Positions 19,205-28,327 of a stretch of 39,987 nt of DNA are shown here, piece by piece. The notes under the pieces were generated by a model. The model made no database searches and was not told the origin of the DNA. It saw only the letters and a list, made by a program, of their open reading frames with translations. Numbering within the stretch: the stretch's first letter is position 1; each line of letters opens with the position of its first letter. The stretch is from Prevotellaceae bacterium (lineage in GTDB: Bacteria > Bacteroidota > Bacteroidia > Bacteroidales > UBA932). Position numbers and translations under genes: made by a program. The DNA lies in the NCBI GenBank assembly GCA_031263585.1, contig JAISFN010000067.1, positions 1 through 39,987 on the forward strand, read 5' to 3'.

Positions 19205-19621
19205 TTAATCGTCATCATCATCCGATGTTTCGGCTTCGAAATCGTCTCCTTCCGCATCTGGAAAACCATCTCCCATCTCTCCTCCGGAATCCGGGTCATT
19301 ATTTCCGCCGAATAATTGTCTCTCAACCTCTTCTATTTCGGTGTCAACTTTCACATCCACTTTAATCAAATAAGTAGCATCGGCAGTATCCAAAGTAATT
19401 GCATGGAAAAAATCACCATTCCCTTTGTCAACTTTAAACACATCATCTGCATATCCTCTTGGATATTTCTCCCTCACCAGCTCAATCAACTCCGGCGACA
19501 AATTCTTGTAACTAACCACCAGTCTTCTTTTACCGTTAGACGATTTTACGGTGGATGTTGTTTTTGCCATTCCGGAGCTTGCTTTGGATTCTACTTTCTT
19601 CTTGGTCGCTTTTATACTCAT
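19205..19621 (-). CDS. Small conserved protein with basic N-terminus and poly-acidic tail
   Basis: 138 aa. Residues 1-35 are Lys/Ser/Thr-rich and probably disordered (ATKKKVESKASSG). A compact middle (about 32-100) contains RLVVSYKNLSPELIELVREK, then YPRGYADDVFKVDKGNGDFF and TADATYLIKVDVKVDTE. The last about 35 residues are Gly and Asp/Glu-rich, ending SDDDDD. I recognise this as a type of small protein conserved in Bacteroidota, but I know of no function. The charge split could suit binding to nucleic acid or a basic partner, which is inference only. It ends 26 bp from a shared bidirectional terminator and is read alone. Confidence 0.75.
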   Translation of the reverse strand: MSIKATKKKVESKASSGMAKTTSTVKSSNGKRRLVVSYKNLSPELIELVREKYPRGYADDVFKVDKGNGDFFHAITLDTADATYLIKVDVKVDTEIEEVERQLFGGNNDPDSGGEMGDGFPDAEGDDFEAETSDDDDD

Positions 19622-20359
19622 AACTTAAACCGCATTTTTTTTGCAAGTATACATCAAAATTTTTATTCTTAATATTCAGATTAATATTTTTATCAAAGAT
19701 ACCCGTTTAAGGTAATAATTTTAATTTCCTATATTTTATACAAATATGCTGCAAAAAGGTTTATATCTAATGACCTTAATTTCGCTTAAAATATTCAATA
19801 AATCACATTTTTCTATATAACAACCTGCAAATAACACACATTATAAGCACGTCTTTGTACAAAAAGAATTCGCAAATGTATAAAATTCTTTTAATTTCAA
19901 AATATCCCGGACAACCGCATCAAAATTTCGTGTCGCTCTTTTAAACGTTGTGAAAAGGGTACTCCAAAATTCTCTCGAAACACTATTAGGAGATTAGGAA
20001 ACATACCCTAGCTTCTGACAGTTTTAAACAAAAATGAAAATTTTGATACAGTTACTTTACAAAATATCTGATTAAGTTTCCTTATAGTAAAATATAATAG
20101 GTCAAACCTTCTAACAAATATAAATATTATAAAATGAGAAATATAGAGATACCTCATAAATCATAGCAAATATATCAATATCATATGCTAGAACACATTA
20201 AACCCGAAGCTCTTCTTTGATAAATAAAAATTTCCCCTTGACGATACCTCGTAGCTTGCAGCGAACAGATCCATTTAATATTAAGATTAGTATCTACAAT
20301 ACATACAGAGTAAATCAATAATATTATGTATATAATAATTTGATAGTGTTTTCCAAAAT
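19622..20359. other. Long AT-rich intergenic region
   Basis: About 740 bp between the acidic-tailed protein gene and the IS1-type remnant. No ORF with protein-like composition, RNA gene or strong hairpin was recognised. The short minus-strand frame near 20181-20375 lies just past the transposase end and shows no recognisable protein. Confidence 0.6.
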
Positions 20360-21161
20360 GTGTAAATTTGTACAAAACCGAAATTGATGTAAAGGAAAGC
20401 TAGATTAAACACTTTTAAATTACTTTTAAATGCTTAATTAAATACGTTTAAACGCTCGCGTATTATTTTGGATAAACAGCAAATTTTATGAAAGGCCCGC
20501 CTGATACGATGTCTCAACCGACAATTATTTCCCTCGATACCTACGGTATATTTCTTTCCTGTACGATGGCTTCCGCCCTTGAATGCGGCCGCAAAGCTAT
20601 CCCCAACCATCGGAGGCAATACGCCCGTACTTTATCCCTAAATCAGACAAGCTTTTCTTCAGCTCTTTTACTGTTTTCATGTCCCATTTGCCCCAGACAA
20701 ACGCTGCGATTCCGCCACTGTCCTTACGGCAGGCATAGATGAGTCAAAGCTTGGCGCTCTTCTTCCCCGCATAAGTCCAAAACTCATCTGCTTCCAAACA
20801 ATCATAATACTGCCGCCTGGGCTGGATCATATGCAGGGAGTGTAGCAATACCGGCAATAGTTTTTTGATGACTATTCTCTAAATTTCAGCGATATACCTG
20901 AAGCCTATGCCGCGGATAAGCGGCAATAAGATCTTTTGTGTCAAGGATGAATGACAGCCTTTGTACCGCAAAGCGTGGCCGCCGATAAACTGCCGTCCGC
21001 ATTTCTTGCACAAATAATTTTGCGTCCCATACGGTCTCTTTCTCTTTCTTTTTATCTTTGTACTTTGGCAATCGGGGCAATGGAGGGTAACTTTTATTTT
21101 CATTTACAAAAATACTAATTCATCCACTGATTAGCAAATCTCTACATTAGCATACTTTTTA
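20360..21161 (-). mobile_element. Decayed IS1-family element, copy A
   Basis: The minus strand starting at ATG 21103 encodes an IS1-type transposase in fragments. The N-terminal zinc ribbon (HCPDCQSTKIKRKRKRPYG, then LCKKCGRQFIGG) is intact for 74 codons and stops after GFRYIAEI. Further frames give YYDCLEADEFWTYAGKK, then IYACRKDSGGIAAFVWGKW and LSDLGIKYGRIASDGWG. The last fragment carries KYTVGIEGNNCRLRHRIRRA and ERLNVFN. At least three stops or frameshifts make it inactive. The left end is near TAAAAAGTATGCTAAT (minus strand, about 21146-21161), matching the left end of copy B; the right end could not be fixed. Confidence 0.8.
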
Positions 21162-21405
21162 CATCACCACCGAATTTATTTTACTCAAATGAAAAAGGTT
21201 CTATAAAAAATACTAGCTTGTTTAGGACAAAATATTTAGCAGAGTTTTTACACCGCTTTTTTCATGTGATAAAACTAATTTTATGTTAACGATTTAGAAA
21301 ATAACCTGCTTAATGTGATACAATGGCTTAGAATTTGATAAATTTACACTTTAATAATCTAATCGAGGTATTAAATTATAGAGCTATATTAATAATTAAT
21401 TTATT

Positions 21406-22821
21406 ATGAAAAAAATAATACTTTTAGTGATTGCATCAATTTATATGGCATCAAATGTTATGGGACAAGGTTATAAGCTGGAAGTTAATATAAACAATGC
21501 CCGTGACTCGATGCTGCTTTTAGCCATTTATGGCGGCGAAAATAAATACGTACGCGATACCTCTTTTATGGATAGCAACGGAAAAGCTGTTTTTGCCAAA
21601 GATAAACCGCTGGACGAGGGAATATACATTATTGCCATGGGCGGAACACAATTATTCGATTTTATAATATCTGACAGCCAGAATCAGCAATTTGCGGTAA
21701 CAACTACAAAAGACGATTATATCAATACCCTGCATTTTCAAAATTCAATCGAAAATGAAGAGTTTGCTGAATTCAACCGATACATGGGCACACAACAAAA
21801 GCGGGAAAATGCACTGCGGGAAAAAATTATGAAAAACCCTACTGACAAGAAAATCAAGGAGGAAGTAGAGAACGAAGATAGGGCGATTCGGGAAGATTAC
21901 CACAGCTATGTTGAAAAAATAGCCCAAAAATTCCCCGGCACATTATTAACAAGCCTGGCCAAAGCAATGGATAAACCTCAGACACCGAAGTTTGATATTG
22001 ACGAATCGAACCCCAAGTACGACTCGATTTACACAATGCAATATTACCTGTTTACCAAGCAACATTTTTTCGATAATTATGACTTTACCGACAAACGACT
22101 GATAAACACACCTGTTTTTATTCCCTCGCTTAACTATTATCTGGATAAGATACTTGTACAGCTTCCCGATTCGATAATCCCGATGGTTGATACAATAATA
22201 CAAAAAACCCAGCCTAACCAAGAAATGAAAAGATATGTTACCGGATATATATTCAATAAGTATCTGGCGTCGGACATTATGGGTATGGAATCAATTGTTA
22301 TACACTTAATTGATAATTACTACCTTAAAGATGAAATCGGAGGGCAGGACTCTACGTTTATGATTGAAATTAAACACTATGCCGATCGAAACCGTGCAAC
22401 ATTAATTGGTAAACAAGCTGCCAATATTAAAATGCAAAGCCTTAGCGGACAATACGAATCGGTATATGGTATCGAGGCTCCCTATACACTGGTGTATTTT
22501 TACGAACCATCGTGTGGGACATGTAAAAAGGAAACCCCCAAAATTTACAAAGTTTATCAAAAGTACCGCGACAAAGGCTTACAGGTAATGGCCGTATATA
22601 CGCAACAAAATAAGGAAGAATGGATGTCGTACGTAGCCGAATACGGGTTAGACTGGATTAACGTATGGGACCCACGAAATGATAATGATTTTAGAATAAA
22701 ATACACCATATATTCTGTTCCCCAAGTGTTTTTACTCGACGGTAATAAAAAAATAATAGGCCGCCGTTTAAATTCGGAAGGACTTGATAAAATATTGAGT
22801 AATTTGCTAAAAAATAAATAA
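21406..22821 (+). CDS. Secreted TlpA-like thioredoxin-fold protein
   Basis: 471 aa. The signal peptide (MKKIILLVIASIYMASNVMG) is followed by a DUF4369-like beta-rich N-domain (about 20-125), a helical middle region, and a C-terminal TlpA/AhpC-type thioredoxin domain (about 335-471). The redox site is CGTC (C370, C373) within YFYEPSCGTCKKETPK, and the cis-Pro is in YSVPQVFLL. The expected role is extracytoplasmic thiol-disulfide exchange. The next gene, 6 bp downstream, is a diverged paralogue of the same architecture, so the pair are a tandem duplication and an operon. Confidence 0.88.
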   Translation: MKKIILLVIASIYMASNVMGQGYKLEVNINNARDSMLLLAIYGGENKYVRDTSFMDSNGKAVFAKDKPLDEGIYIIAMGGTQLFDFIISDSQNQQFAVTTTKDDYINTLHFQNSIENEEFAEFNRYMGTQQKRENALREKIMKNPTDKKIKEEVENEDRAIREDYHSYVEKIAQKFPGTLLTSLAKAMDKPQTPKFDIDESNPKYDSIYTMQYYLFTKQHFFDNYDFTDKRLINTPVFIPSLNYYLDKILVQLPDSIIPMVDTIIQKTQPNQEMKRYVTGYIFNKYLASDIMGMESIVIHLIDNYYLKDEIGGQDSTFMIEIKHYADRNRATLIGKQAANIKMQSLSGQYESVYGIEAPYTLVYFYEPSCGTCKKETPKIYKVYQKYRDKGLQVMAVYTQQNKEEWMSYVAEYGLDWINVWDPRNDNDFRIKYTIYSVPQVFLLDGNKKIIGRRLNSEGLDKILSNLLKNK

Positions 22822-22827
22822 ACTGTT

Positions 22828-24120
22828 ATGCAAAAGCTCCTATATGCAATTGTTATTGCCTGTATGTTTCAGTTGTTACTTGAATCGTGCAGTTCTATAA
22901 AAAATTACAGTATTACTGTAATGCCGCAAAGTATGCATACCGGAGACACATTGTACCTGAAGGCATACAAAGGTAAATCGCTACATACGATCAATAAAAT
23001 GGCGCTCAACGAACAAGGTATAGCCCGTTTTACGGGCGAACCCGCATTACCGTGCGGAATGTATGCCATAGGTACAAAAAACACGGGAAGCAGTTTCGAT
23101 TTCCTGATTTCGGATAACCAGCCGCAGCGCTTTTTGGTTACATACGATACGGCAAACATTCCCCAATCAATTTTTTATACAGGATCAAAAGAAAACACAG
23201 CATTCTCCGAATACCGGAATAAAAATGGGAACAGTGCATTCAATGATATTGTAATGAGCTACAAACAATACTCGATGTTATCTTTATACATCAAAAGTCA
23301 TAGCGATATGGAAGAATATGTTTTAAACAAGGATGCCTACAAACAACATTACTTTGATAATATTGATTTTGCCAATGAGTGCATTACGCGAATGCCCTTG
23401 CTCGAAGGTAAATTATTCGAGTATTTTTTCCACGTATTGAATCCGATCGATACCACAGAATTGAAATGGGGAATTGATGATGTATTAAATAAAGCTGCTG
23501 CTAATGTTGAAGTATACACTTTTTGCACCGGTTTTTTGTACGAAATTTTTATAGGATCACCTTTGCCCGGCCATGAAAAAATAGCCGAATATATTGCATA
23601 TAACTATATATTTGCCGGCTTTACATCGGTATTCGATACTGATTTTGTAGCACGGGTAAAAAGTGAAATCAATTGGGTAAGTATGAACCCTGTTGGCAGT
23701 ATTGCCCCGGACGTTAAATTGCAAAGTATAGCGGGCGATTATATAAAACTTAGCGATATAAAAGCTAAAGTTACCGTTTTACTTTTTTTGGATCCCGATT
23801 GCAGTGTTTGCCGCGAAGTTGTGCCTTTGGTTTATGCAATATACCGAGACTATAAAAATAAAGGATTGGAAGTGTATGCAGTTTATCCGGGATATGAAGC
23901 CGACCTATGGAAATCGTATATTATAAAGGAAAAGCTTGACTGGATAAATGTATGGGGCGGTGACCAGCCCGATATAATTTTTAACAATTACAACTTACTG
24001 GGCTTACCTGCCATTTATTTACTTGATAACGACAAACGTATTATAACCAAAGAAATATCGGTAGAGGAACTTGACGATTTACTTAATGAGATTTTCGAAA
24101 ATCCGACCCAAAAGCCATAA
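22828..24120 (+). CDS. TlpA-like thioredoxin-fold lipoprotein
   Basis: 430 aa, a paralogue of the preceding gene. The signal peptide ends in LLLESC with lipid Cys 21, so the product is a lipoprotein whereas its partner is not. The DUF4369-like N-domain contains SFDFLISDNQPQRFLVTYD, paralleling LFDFIISDSQNQQFAVTT in the first copy. The thioredoxin domain has CSVC (C325, C328) in LFLDPDCSVCREVVPLVYAI and cis-Pro in LLGLPAIYLLD. The middle helical region is shorter than in the partner. Both active sites are intact but differ in the dipeptide between the cysteines, which sets redox potential. The transcript ends at the hairpin at 24152. Confidence 0.87.
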   Translation: MQKLLYAIVIACMFQLLLESCSSIKNYSITVMPQSMHTGDTLYLKAYKGKSLHTINKMALNEQGIARFTGEPALPCGMYAIGTKNTGSSFDFLISDNQPQRFLVTYDTANIPQSIFYTGSKENTAFSEYRNKNGNSAFNDIVMSYKQYSMLSLYIKSHSDMEEYVLNKDAYKQHYFDNIDFANECITRMPLLEGKLFEYFFHVLNPIDTTELKWGIDDVLNKAAANVEVYTFCTGFLYEIFIGSPLPGHEKIAEYIAYNYIFAGFTSVFDTDFVARVKSEINWVSMNPVGSIAPDVKLQSIAGDYIKLSDIKAKVTVLLFLDPDCSVCREVVPLVYAIYRDYKNKGLEVYAVYPGYEADLWKSYIIKEKLDWINVWGGDQPDIIFNNYNLLGLPAIYLLDNDKRIITKEISVEELDDLLNEIFENPTQKP

Positions 24121-24151
24121 AACCTATTTGGAAATAAGGCGACAAAATACA

Positions 24152-24178
24152 AAAAGCCTACTTTTAAAGTAAGCTTTT
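24152..24178. terminator. Intrinsic terminator between convergent operons
   Basis: AAAAGC-C-TACTTT-T-AAAGTA-A-GCTTTT: a 12-pair stem with one C/A mismatch, flanked by A- and T-rich sequence. It lies 31 bp after the thioredoxin pair and can also serve the minus-strand operon ending at 24358. Confidence 0.75.
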
Positions 24179-24357
24179 GTATTGACTTTTAGTCTATTTT
24201 TAAGTCGTTTAGCCGCTTCTTTGTTATTTCCTTAATTATTTATTCTCCAAAATTACTACCTATTGTACTCATCTCTATCCTTCTCTTTAAGGGGATTTAC
24301 TAAGGAAATGTATAAAATTTGCGGTATAACCTTTTTTCCATTTTCTTTAATTAGCGT

Positions 24358-25086
24358 TTATACCGTCATTCCGCCATCAACACTAAGTACGGCGCCATTT
24401 ATATAAGCCGCTTCGTTTGAAGCTAAAAAACAATATGCTGACGCTATTTCTTCCGGTTTTCCCAAACGGCCTATGGGAACTTTGGCTTTCATCCCCTCAA
24501 TTACATTTTCGGGCATGGCGGCAACCATTTCGGTTGCAATAAAGCCCGGGGCTACGACATTTACCGTAATACCTTTGCGACCAAGTTCGCGAGCCCAGGT
24601 TTTGGTCATGCCTATTAAGCCCGATTTACTTGCTACATAATTAGTTTGCCCAAAATTACCATACAAACCCACTACCGACGATGCATTTAAAATACGTCCG
24701 TAGTTTTTTTGCAACATATACTCCGATATGATTTTGGTACAATAAAATACGCCGGTAAGGTTAACATCAATAACTTGTTGCCATTGTTCAGGCGTCATTT
24801 TCTTAAGCGTACTGTCACGTGTAATACCGGCATTGTTCACCAGTATGTCGATGGCGCCAAATTGATCGAATACTCGTTTTGCAGCGGTCTCAATCTCCTG
24901 ATAGTTTGTCGTATTCACTTTGTCGAACATAGCGTTTAATTTGGAAGCCAACTCTTTCCCCCTGTTTTCATCCAAATCCCAGATGATAACTTTAGCGCCC
25001 TCGTTTACAAATTTTTCGGCAGTAGCTGCACCAATTCCGGCGGCTCCACCCGTTATAATAGCTATTTTATTATCTAAACGTTTCAT
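24358..25086 (-). CDS. FabG/PhaB-type short-chain dehydrogenase (3-ketoacyl reductase)
   Basis: 242 aa from ATG 25086 (MKRLDNKIAI); the open frame extends 22 codons upstream but this start gives the family length. Rossmann motif TGGAAGIG (12-19), NNAG (84-87), and the catalytic set S137, Y150, K154 (RILNASSVVG ... NYVASK) are complete. It is an NAD(P)H-dependent 3-oxoacyl reductase acting on ACP or CoA thioesters. As the last gene of the lysine-fermentation region, after MaoC hydratase and thiolase, an acetoacetyl-CoA / (R)-3-hydroxybutyryl-CoA role is more likely than fatty-acid synthesis, but this is inferred from position. Confidence 0.88.
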   Translation of the reverse strand: MKRLDNKIAIITGGAAGIGAATAEKFVNEGAKVIIWDLDENRGKELASKLNAMFDKVNTTNYQEIETAAKRVFDQFGAIDILVNNAGITRDSTLKKMTPEQWQQVIDVNLTGVFYCTKIISEYMLQKNYGRILNASSVVGLYGNFGQTNYVASKSGLIGMTKTWARELGRKGITVNVVAPGFIATEMVAAMPENVIEGMKAKVPIGRLGKPEEIASAYCFLASNEAAYINGAVLSVDGGMTV

Positions 25087-25177
25087 ATAAGTTATTTTGG
25101 AGATGTGATTTCTGTAATGAGATATAAAGTTTTGTTTTGGGATATATCTCAATACTCAGATCGCATCTCAGTATTTT

Positions 25178-25579
25178 TTAAAACTGATTGTCATTTTTCA
25201 ATTTGGCTGTACCTTCAACATAAATTTTACCTCCAGCATCCACTATCAAACAAGATATTACACCAGTATGTTTTTCGATATTCACTTCGCTTACTTCAAA
25301 TTTGGCAATATAAGGTTCTCCGGCATATACAGGGGCTTTAAACTTCAAATCCTGATGCATATATATCGAACCTTCGCCGGGAAACATTGTACCAAAAACC
25401 TTTGAAAATATAGCCGCCGAAAAAATACCATGAACAATAGGGCGTTTGAACGGAGTTTTAGCGGCAAATTCGGCATCAATATGAATAGGGTTATTGTCGC
25501 CTGTAATGCGTGCAAAAGTATTTACATCTTCTTGGCTTAGTACAAATTCATGAGTAAATGTATCGCCTGTTTTTATCAT
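25178..25579 (-). CDS. MaoC-like (R)-specific enoyl-CoA hydratase
   Basis: 133 aa, single hot-dog domain, the size of PhaJ. The hydratase motif ARITGDNNPIHIDAEFAA carries D28 and H33, equivalent to the Asp31/His36 pair of Aeromonas PhaJ. IVHGIFSAAIFSKVFG follows. The expected reaction is reversible hydration of crotonyl-CoA to (R)-3-hydroxybutyryl-CoA. Crotonyl-CoA is exactly what Kal produces upstream, so the enzyme could feed the neighbouring SDR and thiolase. It lies 12 bp after the thiolase gene. Confidence 0.88.
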   Translation of the reverse strand: MIKTGDTFTHEFVLSQEDVNTFARITGDNNPIHIDAEFAAKTPFKRPIVHGIFSAAIFSKVFGTMFPGEGSIYMHQDLKFKAPVYAGEPYIAKFEVSEVNIEKHTGVISCLIVDAGGKIYVEGTAKLKNDNQF

Positions 25580-25591
25580 AATACCGAGTTT

Positions 25592-26800
25592 TTAATTTAC
25601 GTTTTTAACAATTATAGCCGTACCCATACCGCCTCCTATACATAATGAAGCTAACCCCAGTTTCTTGCCCGATTTTTTAAGTTCATGTACAAGGGTCACG
25701 AGTATGCGGTTGCCCGATGCCCCGATAGGATGCCCCAGTGCAATTGCACCGCCGTTTACGTTGCAACGCTCATCAATCCACTCTTTTGTAACCCCGTGTT
25801 CGTTTACCAGTTCCTGAACAACACCCAACGATTGTGCAGCAAATGCCTCATTTAGTTCGATAAGCTCCATATCGCTAAGTTTTAAACCAGTATTTTTTAA
25901 AGCCTTACGTATAGCGGGGATAGGCCCCATACCCATAATTTGAGGATCGACGCCACCTTGCCCCTGTGCAATTATTTCGGCAAGCGGCAGTAGCCTATAT
26001 TTTTTTACGGCATCTTCGCTTGCCAGCATAACAAACGATGCTCCGTCGTTAATTCCCGATGCATTGCCTGCAGTAACAGTACCGTCCTTTTTAAAGGCGG
26101 GTTTTAATGCCGCGAGCTTTTCAAGTGTCGATGTCCTGTTCGGAAACTCATCCGTCAAAAATATAATGGTTTCTTTTTTAGTGACAATTTCAATCGGAAC
26201 AATCTCGTTTTTAAACTTACCCGAGTTTATAGCATTAATGGCCTTTTGCTGCGAATTAAACGAAAATTCATCCTGCGCCTGGCGTGTAATAGCGTATTTT
26301 TCAGCAATATTTTCAGCCGTAATCCCCATATGATAGTTATGGAAAGCATCGGTTAACCCATCGTTAACCATATGGTCTACAACATTGATATTGCCCATTT
26401 TTATACCGTTGCGCACAATGCCAGGCAAAATAAACCCTGCTCCCGACATGTTTTCAGCGCCTCCTGCAATTATCAGGTTCGCCATACCCGATACTATTTC
26501 GGTATAGGCATTCATAACCGATTTCAATCCCGAGCCGCAAACCATATCAATCGAGTATGCAGGAACTTCGTAGGGTACACCGGCTTTTACTAAACACTGG
26601 CGGGCTACGCCTTGCTTTTGCCCTGCTGATAAAACGCTACCGACTATTACGGAGTCGATATCAGCGGGATTAATATTTGTATCGCTGATAATTTGCTTAA
26701 TAACAAAAGCGCCCAGTTCACCCGGCGTGAAAGATGATAACGAGCCCATAAACTTTCCGATAGCGGTGCGTTTGGCGGCTACAATGTAAACTTTTTTCAT
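25592..26800 (-). CDS. Acetyl-CoA C-acetyltransferase (thiolase)
   Basis: 402 aa. Thiolase fold with nucleophile C88 in DMVCGSGLKSV, NEAFAAQ, GHPIGASGNRI with the catalytic His, and the second catalytic Cys in LASLCIGGGMGTA. It is a biosynthetic/degradative acetoacetyl-CoA thiolase. Here it would split acetoacetyl-CoA, made from acetoacetate by AtoDA, into two acetyl-CoA, one of which is reused by Kce. The gene is 18 bp downstream of atoA and 12 bp upstream of the MaoC gene, so it is part of the same operon. Confidence 0.95.
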   Translation of the reverse strand: MKKVYIVAAKRTAIGKFMGSLSSFTPGELGAFVIKQIISDTNINPADIDSVIVGSVLSAGQKQGVARQCLVKAGVPYEVPAYSIDMVCGSGLKSVMNAYTEIVSGMANLIIAGGAENMSGAGFILPGIVRNGIKMGNINVVDHMVNDGLTDAFHNYHMGITAENIAEKYAITRQAQDEFSFNSQQKAINAINSGKFKNEIVPIEIVTKKETIIFLTDEFPNRTSTLEKLAALKPAFKKDGTVTAGNASGINDGASFVMLASEDAVKKYRLLPLAEIIAQGQGGVDPQIMGMGPIPAIRKALKNTGLKLSDMELIELNEAFAAQSLGVVQELVNEHGVTKEWIDERCNVNGGAIALGHPIGASGNRILVTLVHELKKSGKKLGLASLCIGGGMGTAIIVKNVN

Positions 26801-26818
26801 GATTATATTTTCAGATTG

Positions 26819-27475
26819 TTATTTCATAGTTTTTAAATTATCCGGAATAATCAATTTTGCTTCGGTAGCGTTTTGCACATCCTCAACCGTAAATTCGGGA
26901 TTGATTTCGATTAATACGATGCCTTGCGGAGTAATCTCCATAACTCCCATTTCAGTTATAATCATATCTACTTCGCCTGCTGCGGTTAAAGGCAATCTGC
27001 ATTGTTTAAGAATTTTTGCAGCCCCCTTTGCGGTATGCTCCATAGCTAAGATTACACGTTTGGCTCCTACAATCAAGTCCATAGCGCCACCCATGCCCGG
27101 TGTTTTTTTCCCGGGTATCATCCAGTTGGCCAGGTTGCCTTTCTCATCAACTTCCAATGCCCCTAATATGGTTACGTCAACATGCCCGCCACGGATTATG
27201 GCAAACGATGTAGCGGAATCGAAACATGATGCCCCTGTTATACGGGTAATATACCCGCCACCAGCATTGGTGTAATTTATATCTTCCTGCCCTGCTTCAG
27301 GCGCTGGCCCCATGCCCAACATACCATTTTCCGACTGTAAAGTAACCTCGACTCCTTCGGGTAAATAATTGGGAATTAAAGTAGGCAGCCCGATACCAAG
27401 ATTAACCACATAGCCGTCTTTAATTTCGAGAGCCGCACGTTTGGCAATAACCTCCCTGATTTGATTTTTATCCAT
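26819..27475 (-). CDS. atoA: 3-oxoacid (acetoacetate) CoA-transferase subunit B
   Basis: 218 aa from ATG 27475 (MDKNQIREVI). The open frame runs on to 27652 but that extension is read through the IS1-type remnant and is not family sequence. Family I CoA-transferase beta subunit: the catalytic glutamate is E49 in LQSENGMLGMGP, and GGHVDVTILGALEVD and PGMGGAMDLI are typical. It pairs with the alpha subunit at 37412, almost 10 kb upstream in the same direction. It would exchange CoA between butyryl-CoA (or another acyl-CoA) and acetoacetate. The separation of the two subunit genes by the kam genes also occurs, as I recall, in Porphyromonas gingivalis. Confidence 0.93.
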   Translation of the reverse strand: MDKNQIREVIAKRAALEIKDGYVVNLGIGLPTLIPNYLPEGVEVTLQSENGMLGMGPAPEAGQEDINYTNAGGGYITRITGASCFDSATSFAIIRGGHVDVTILGALEVDEKGNLANWMIPGKKTPGMGGAMDLIVGAKRVILAMEHTAKGAAKILKQCRLPLTAAGEVDMIITEMGVMEITPQGIVLIEINPEFTVEDVQNATEAKLIIPDNLKTMK

Positions 27476-27523
27476 AATCATTAGTATTTCATCCTGATCA
27501 ATTAAATTTAAGTATTGATTTTT

Positions 27524-28306
27524 TAAAAAGTATGTTGGTATAAAAAGTTGACAATAAAGGAATAAATGTATTTTTGTTGAATGAAAATAAAGATAAAACG
27601 GTATTGCCCCTATTGCCGGGGGACAAAGATAAAGAAAAATGGTAAAAAACACTCCAGAAAGCAGAAATTATTTGTGTAAAAATTGTAGAAGTCAATTCAT
27701 CGGCAAGCATGCCCCGGATTACAAAGGCTGTCATTCATTACTGGAACAACGCATTTTATTGATGATAGTTCGAGACATTGGCTTAGAGTCATTTCCGTAA
27801 TAGAGGGAATTAGTATCGTCAAAGTATTGCCGGCACTCGTTAAATCCTACCGTAGAATCACGCCGAAATGTCGTCATTATACCTCATTGGAAGTAGATGA
27901 GTTCCGGACTTATGCAAGAAAAAAGAAAAATAAGCTCGGCTTGATTTATGCATACGAGACAGGGAAACGGCTGAGATTTATCCTTTGTTTAGGGTAAGCA
28001 AGACTTAAAAACAGCCGGAAAATTGCGAAAAAACACCTGTGATAGGAATCGAGGTTATGATTGTATCCGTACAGACAATTGGGAAAGCTTTATTATTGCA
28101 TTGTATTTCAGCCAGATAATCACATAATTAAAAAATCTCATACGGTGGGTATTGAGGGAAATAATTGCCGACTGAGGCATTGTATCCAGCGGCATTCCAT
28201 AAAACCTGCTGTTTTTCCAAAATAATACATGAGCGTTTAAAAGTATTTAATCTAGCTTTCTTTTATATTAACTTTGGATAAGTATAGGGGAATAGCATAC
28301 CTTTTA
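27524..28306 (+). mobile_element. Decayed IS1-family element, copy B, with inverted ends
   Basis: About 783 bp. The left end TAAAAAGTATG (27524-27534) and right end AGCATACCTTTTA (28294-28306) are imperfect inverted repeats. The transposase begins at ATG 27581 with zinc-ribbon CPYC and breaks at TAA after KKHSRKQKLFV. A second frame gives YLCKNCRSQFIGKHAPDYKG, another gives SLEVDEFRTYARKKKNKLGL, and the end reads HTVGIEGNNCRLRHCIQ and LKVFNLAFFYINFG. There are several stops and frameshifts, so it is dead. It lies antisense inside the operon, between kamE and atoA. Confidence 0.8.
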
Positions 28307-28327
28307 AATCAACACCTAAATTTATTA

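Noticed and set aside
20181-20375. 64-codon minus-strand frame next to IS1 copy A
   Set aside because: Compositionally random read-through beyond the transposase end, with no recognisable domain.
27476-27652. N-terminal extension of atoA to 277 codons
   Set aside because: The extra 59 codons are read through the IS1-type remnant and its end; the family start is at 27475.
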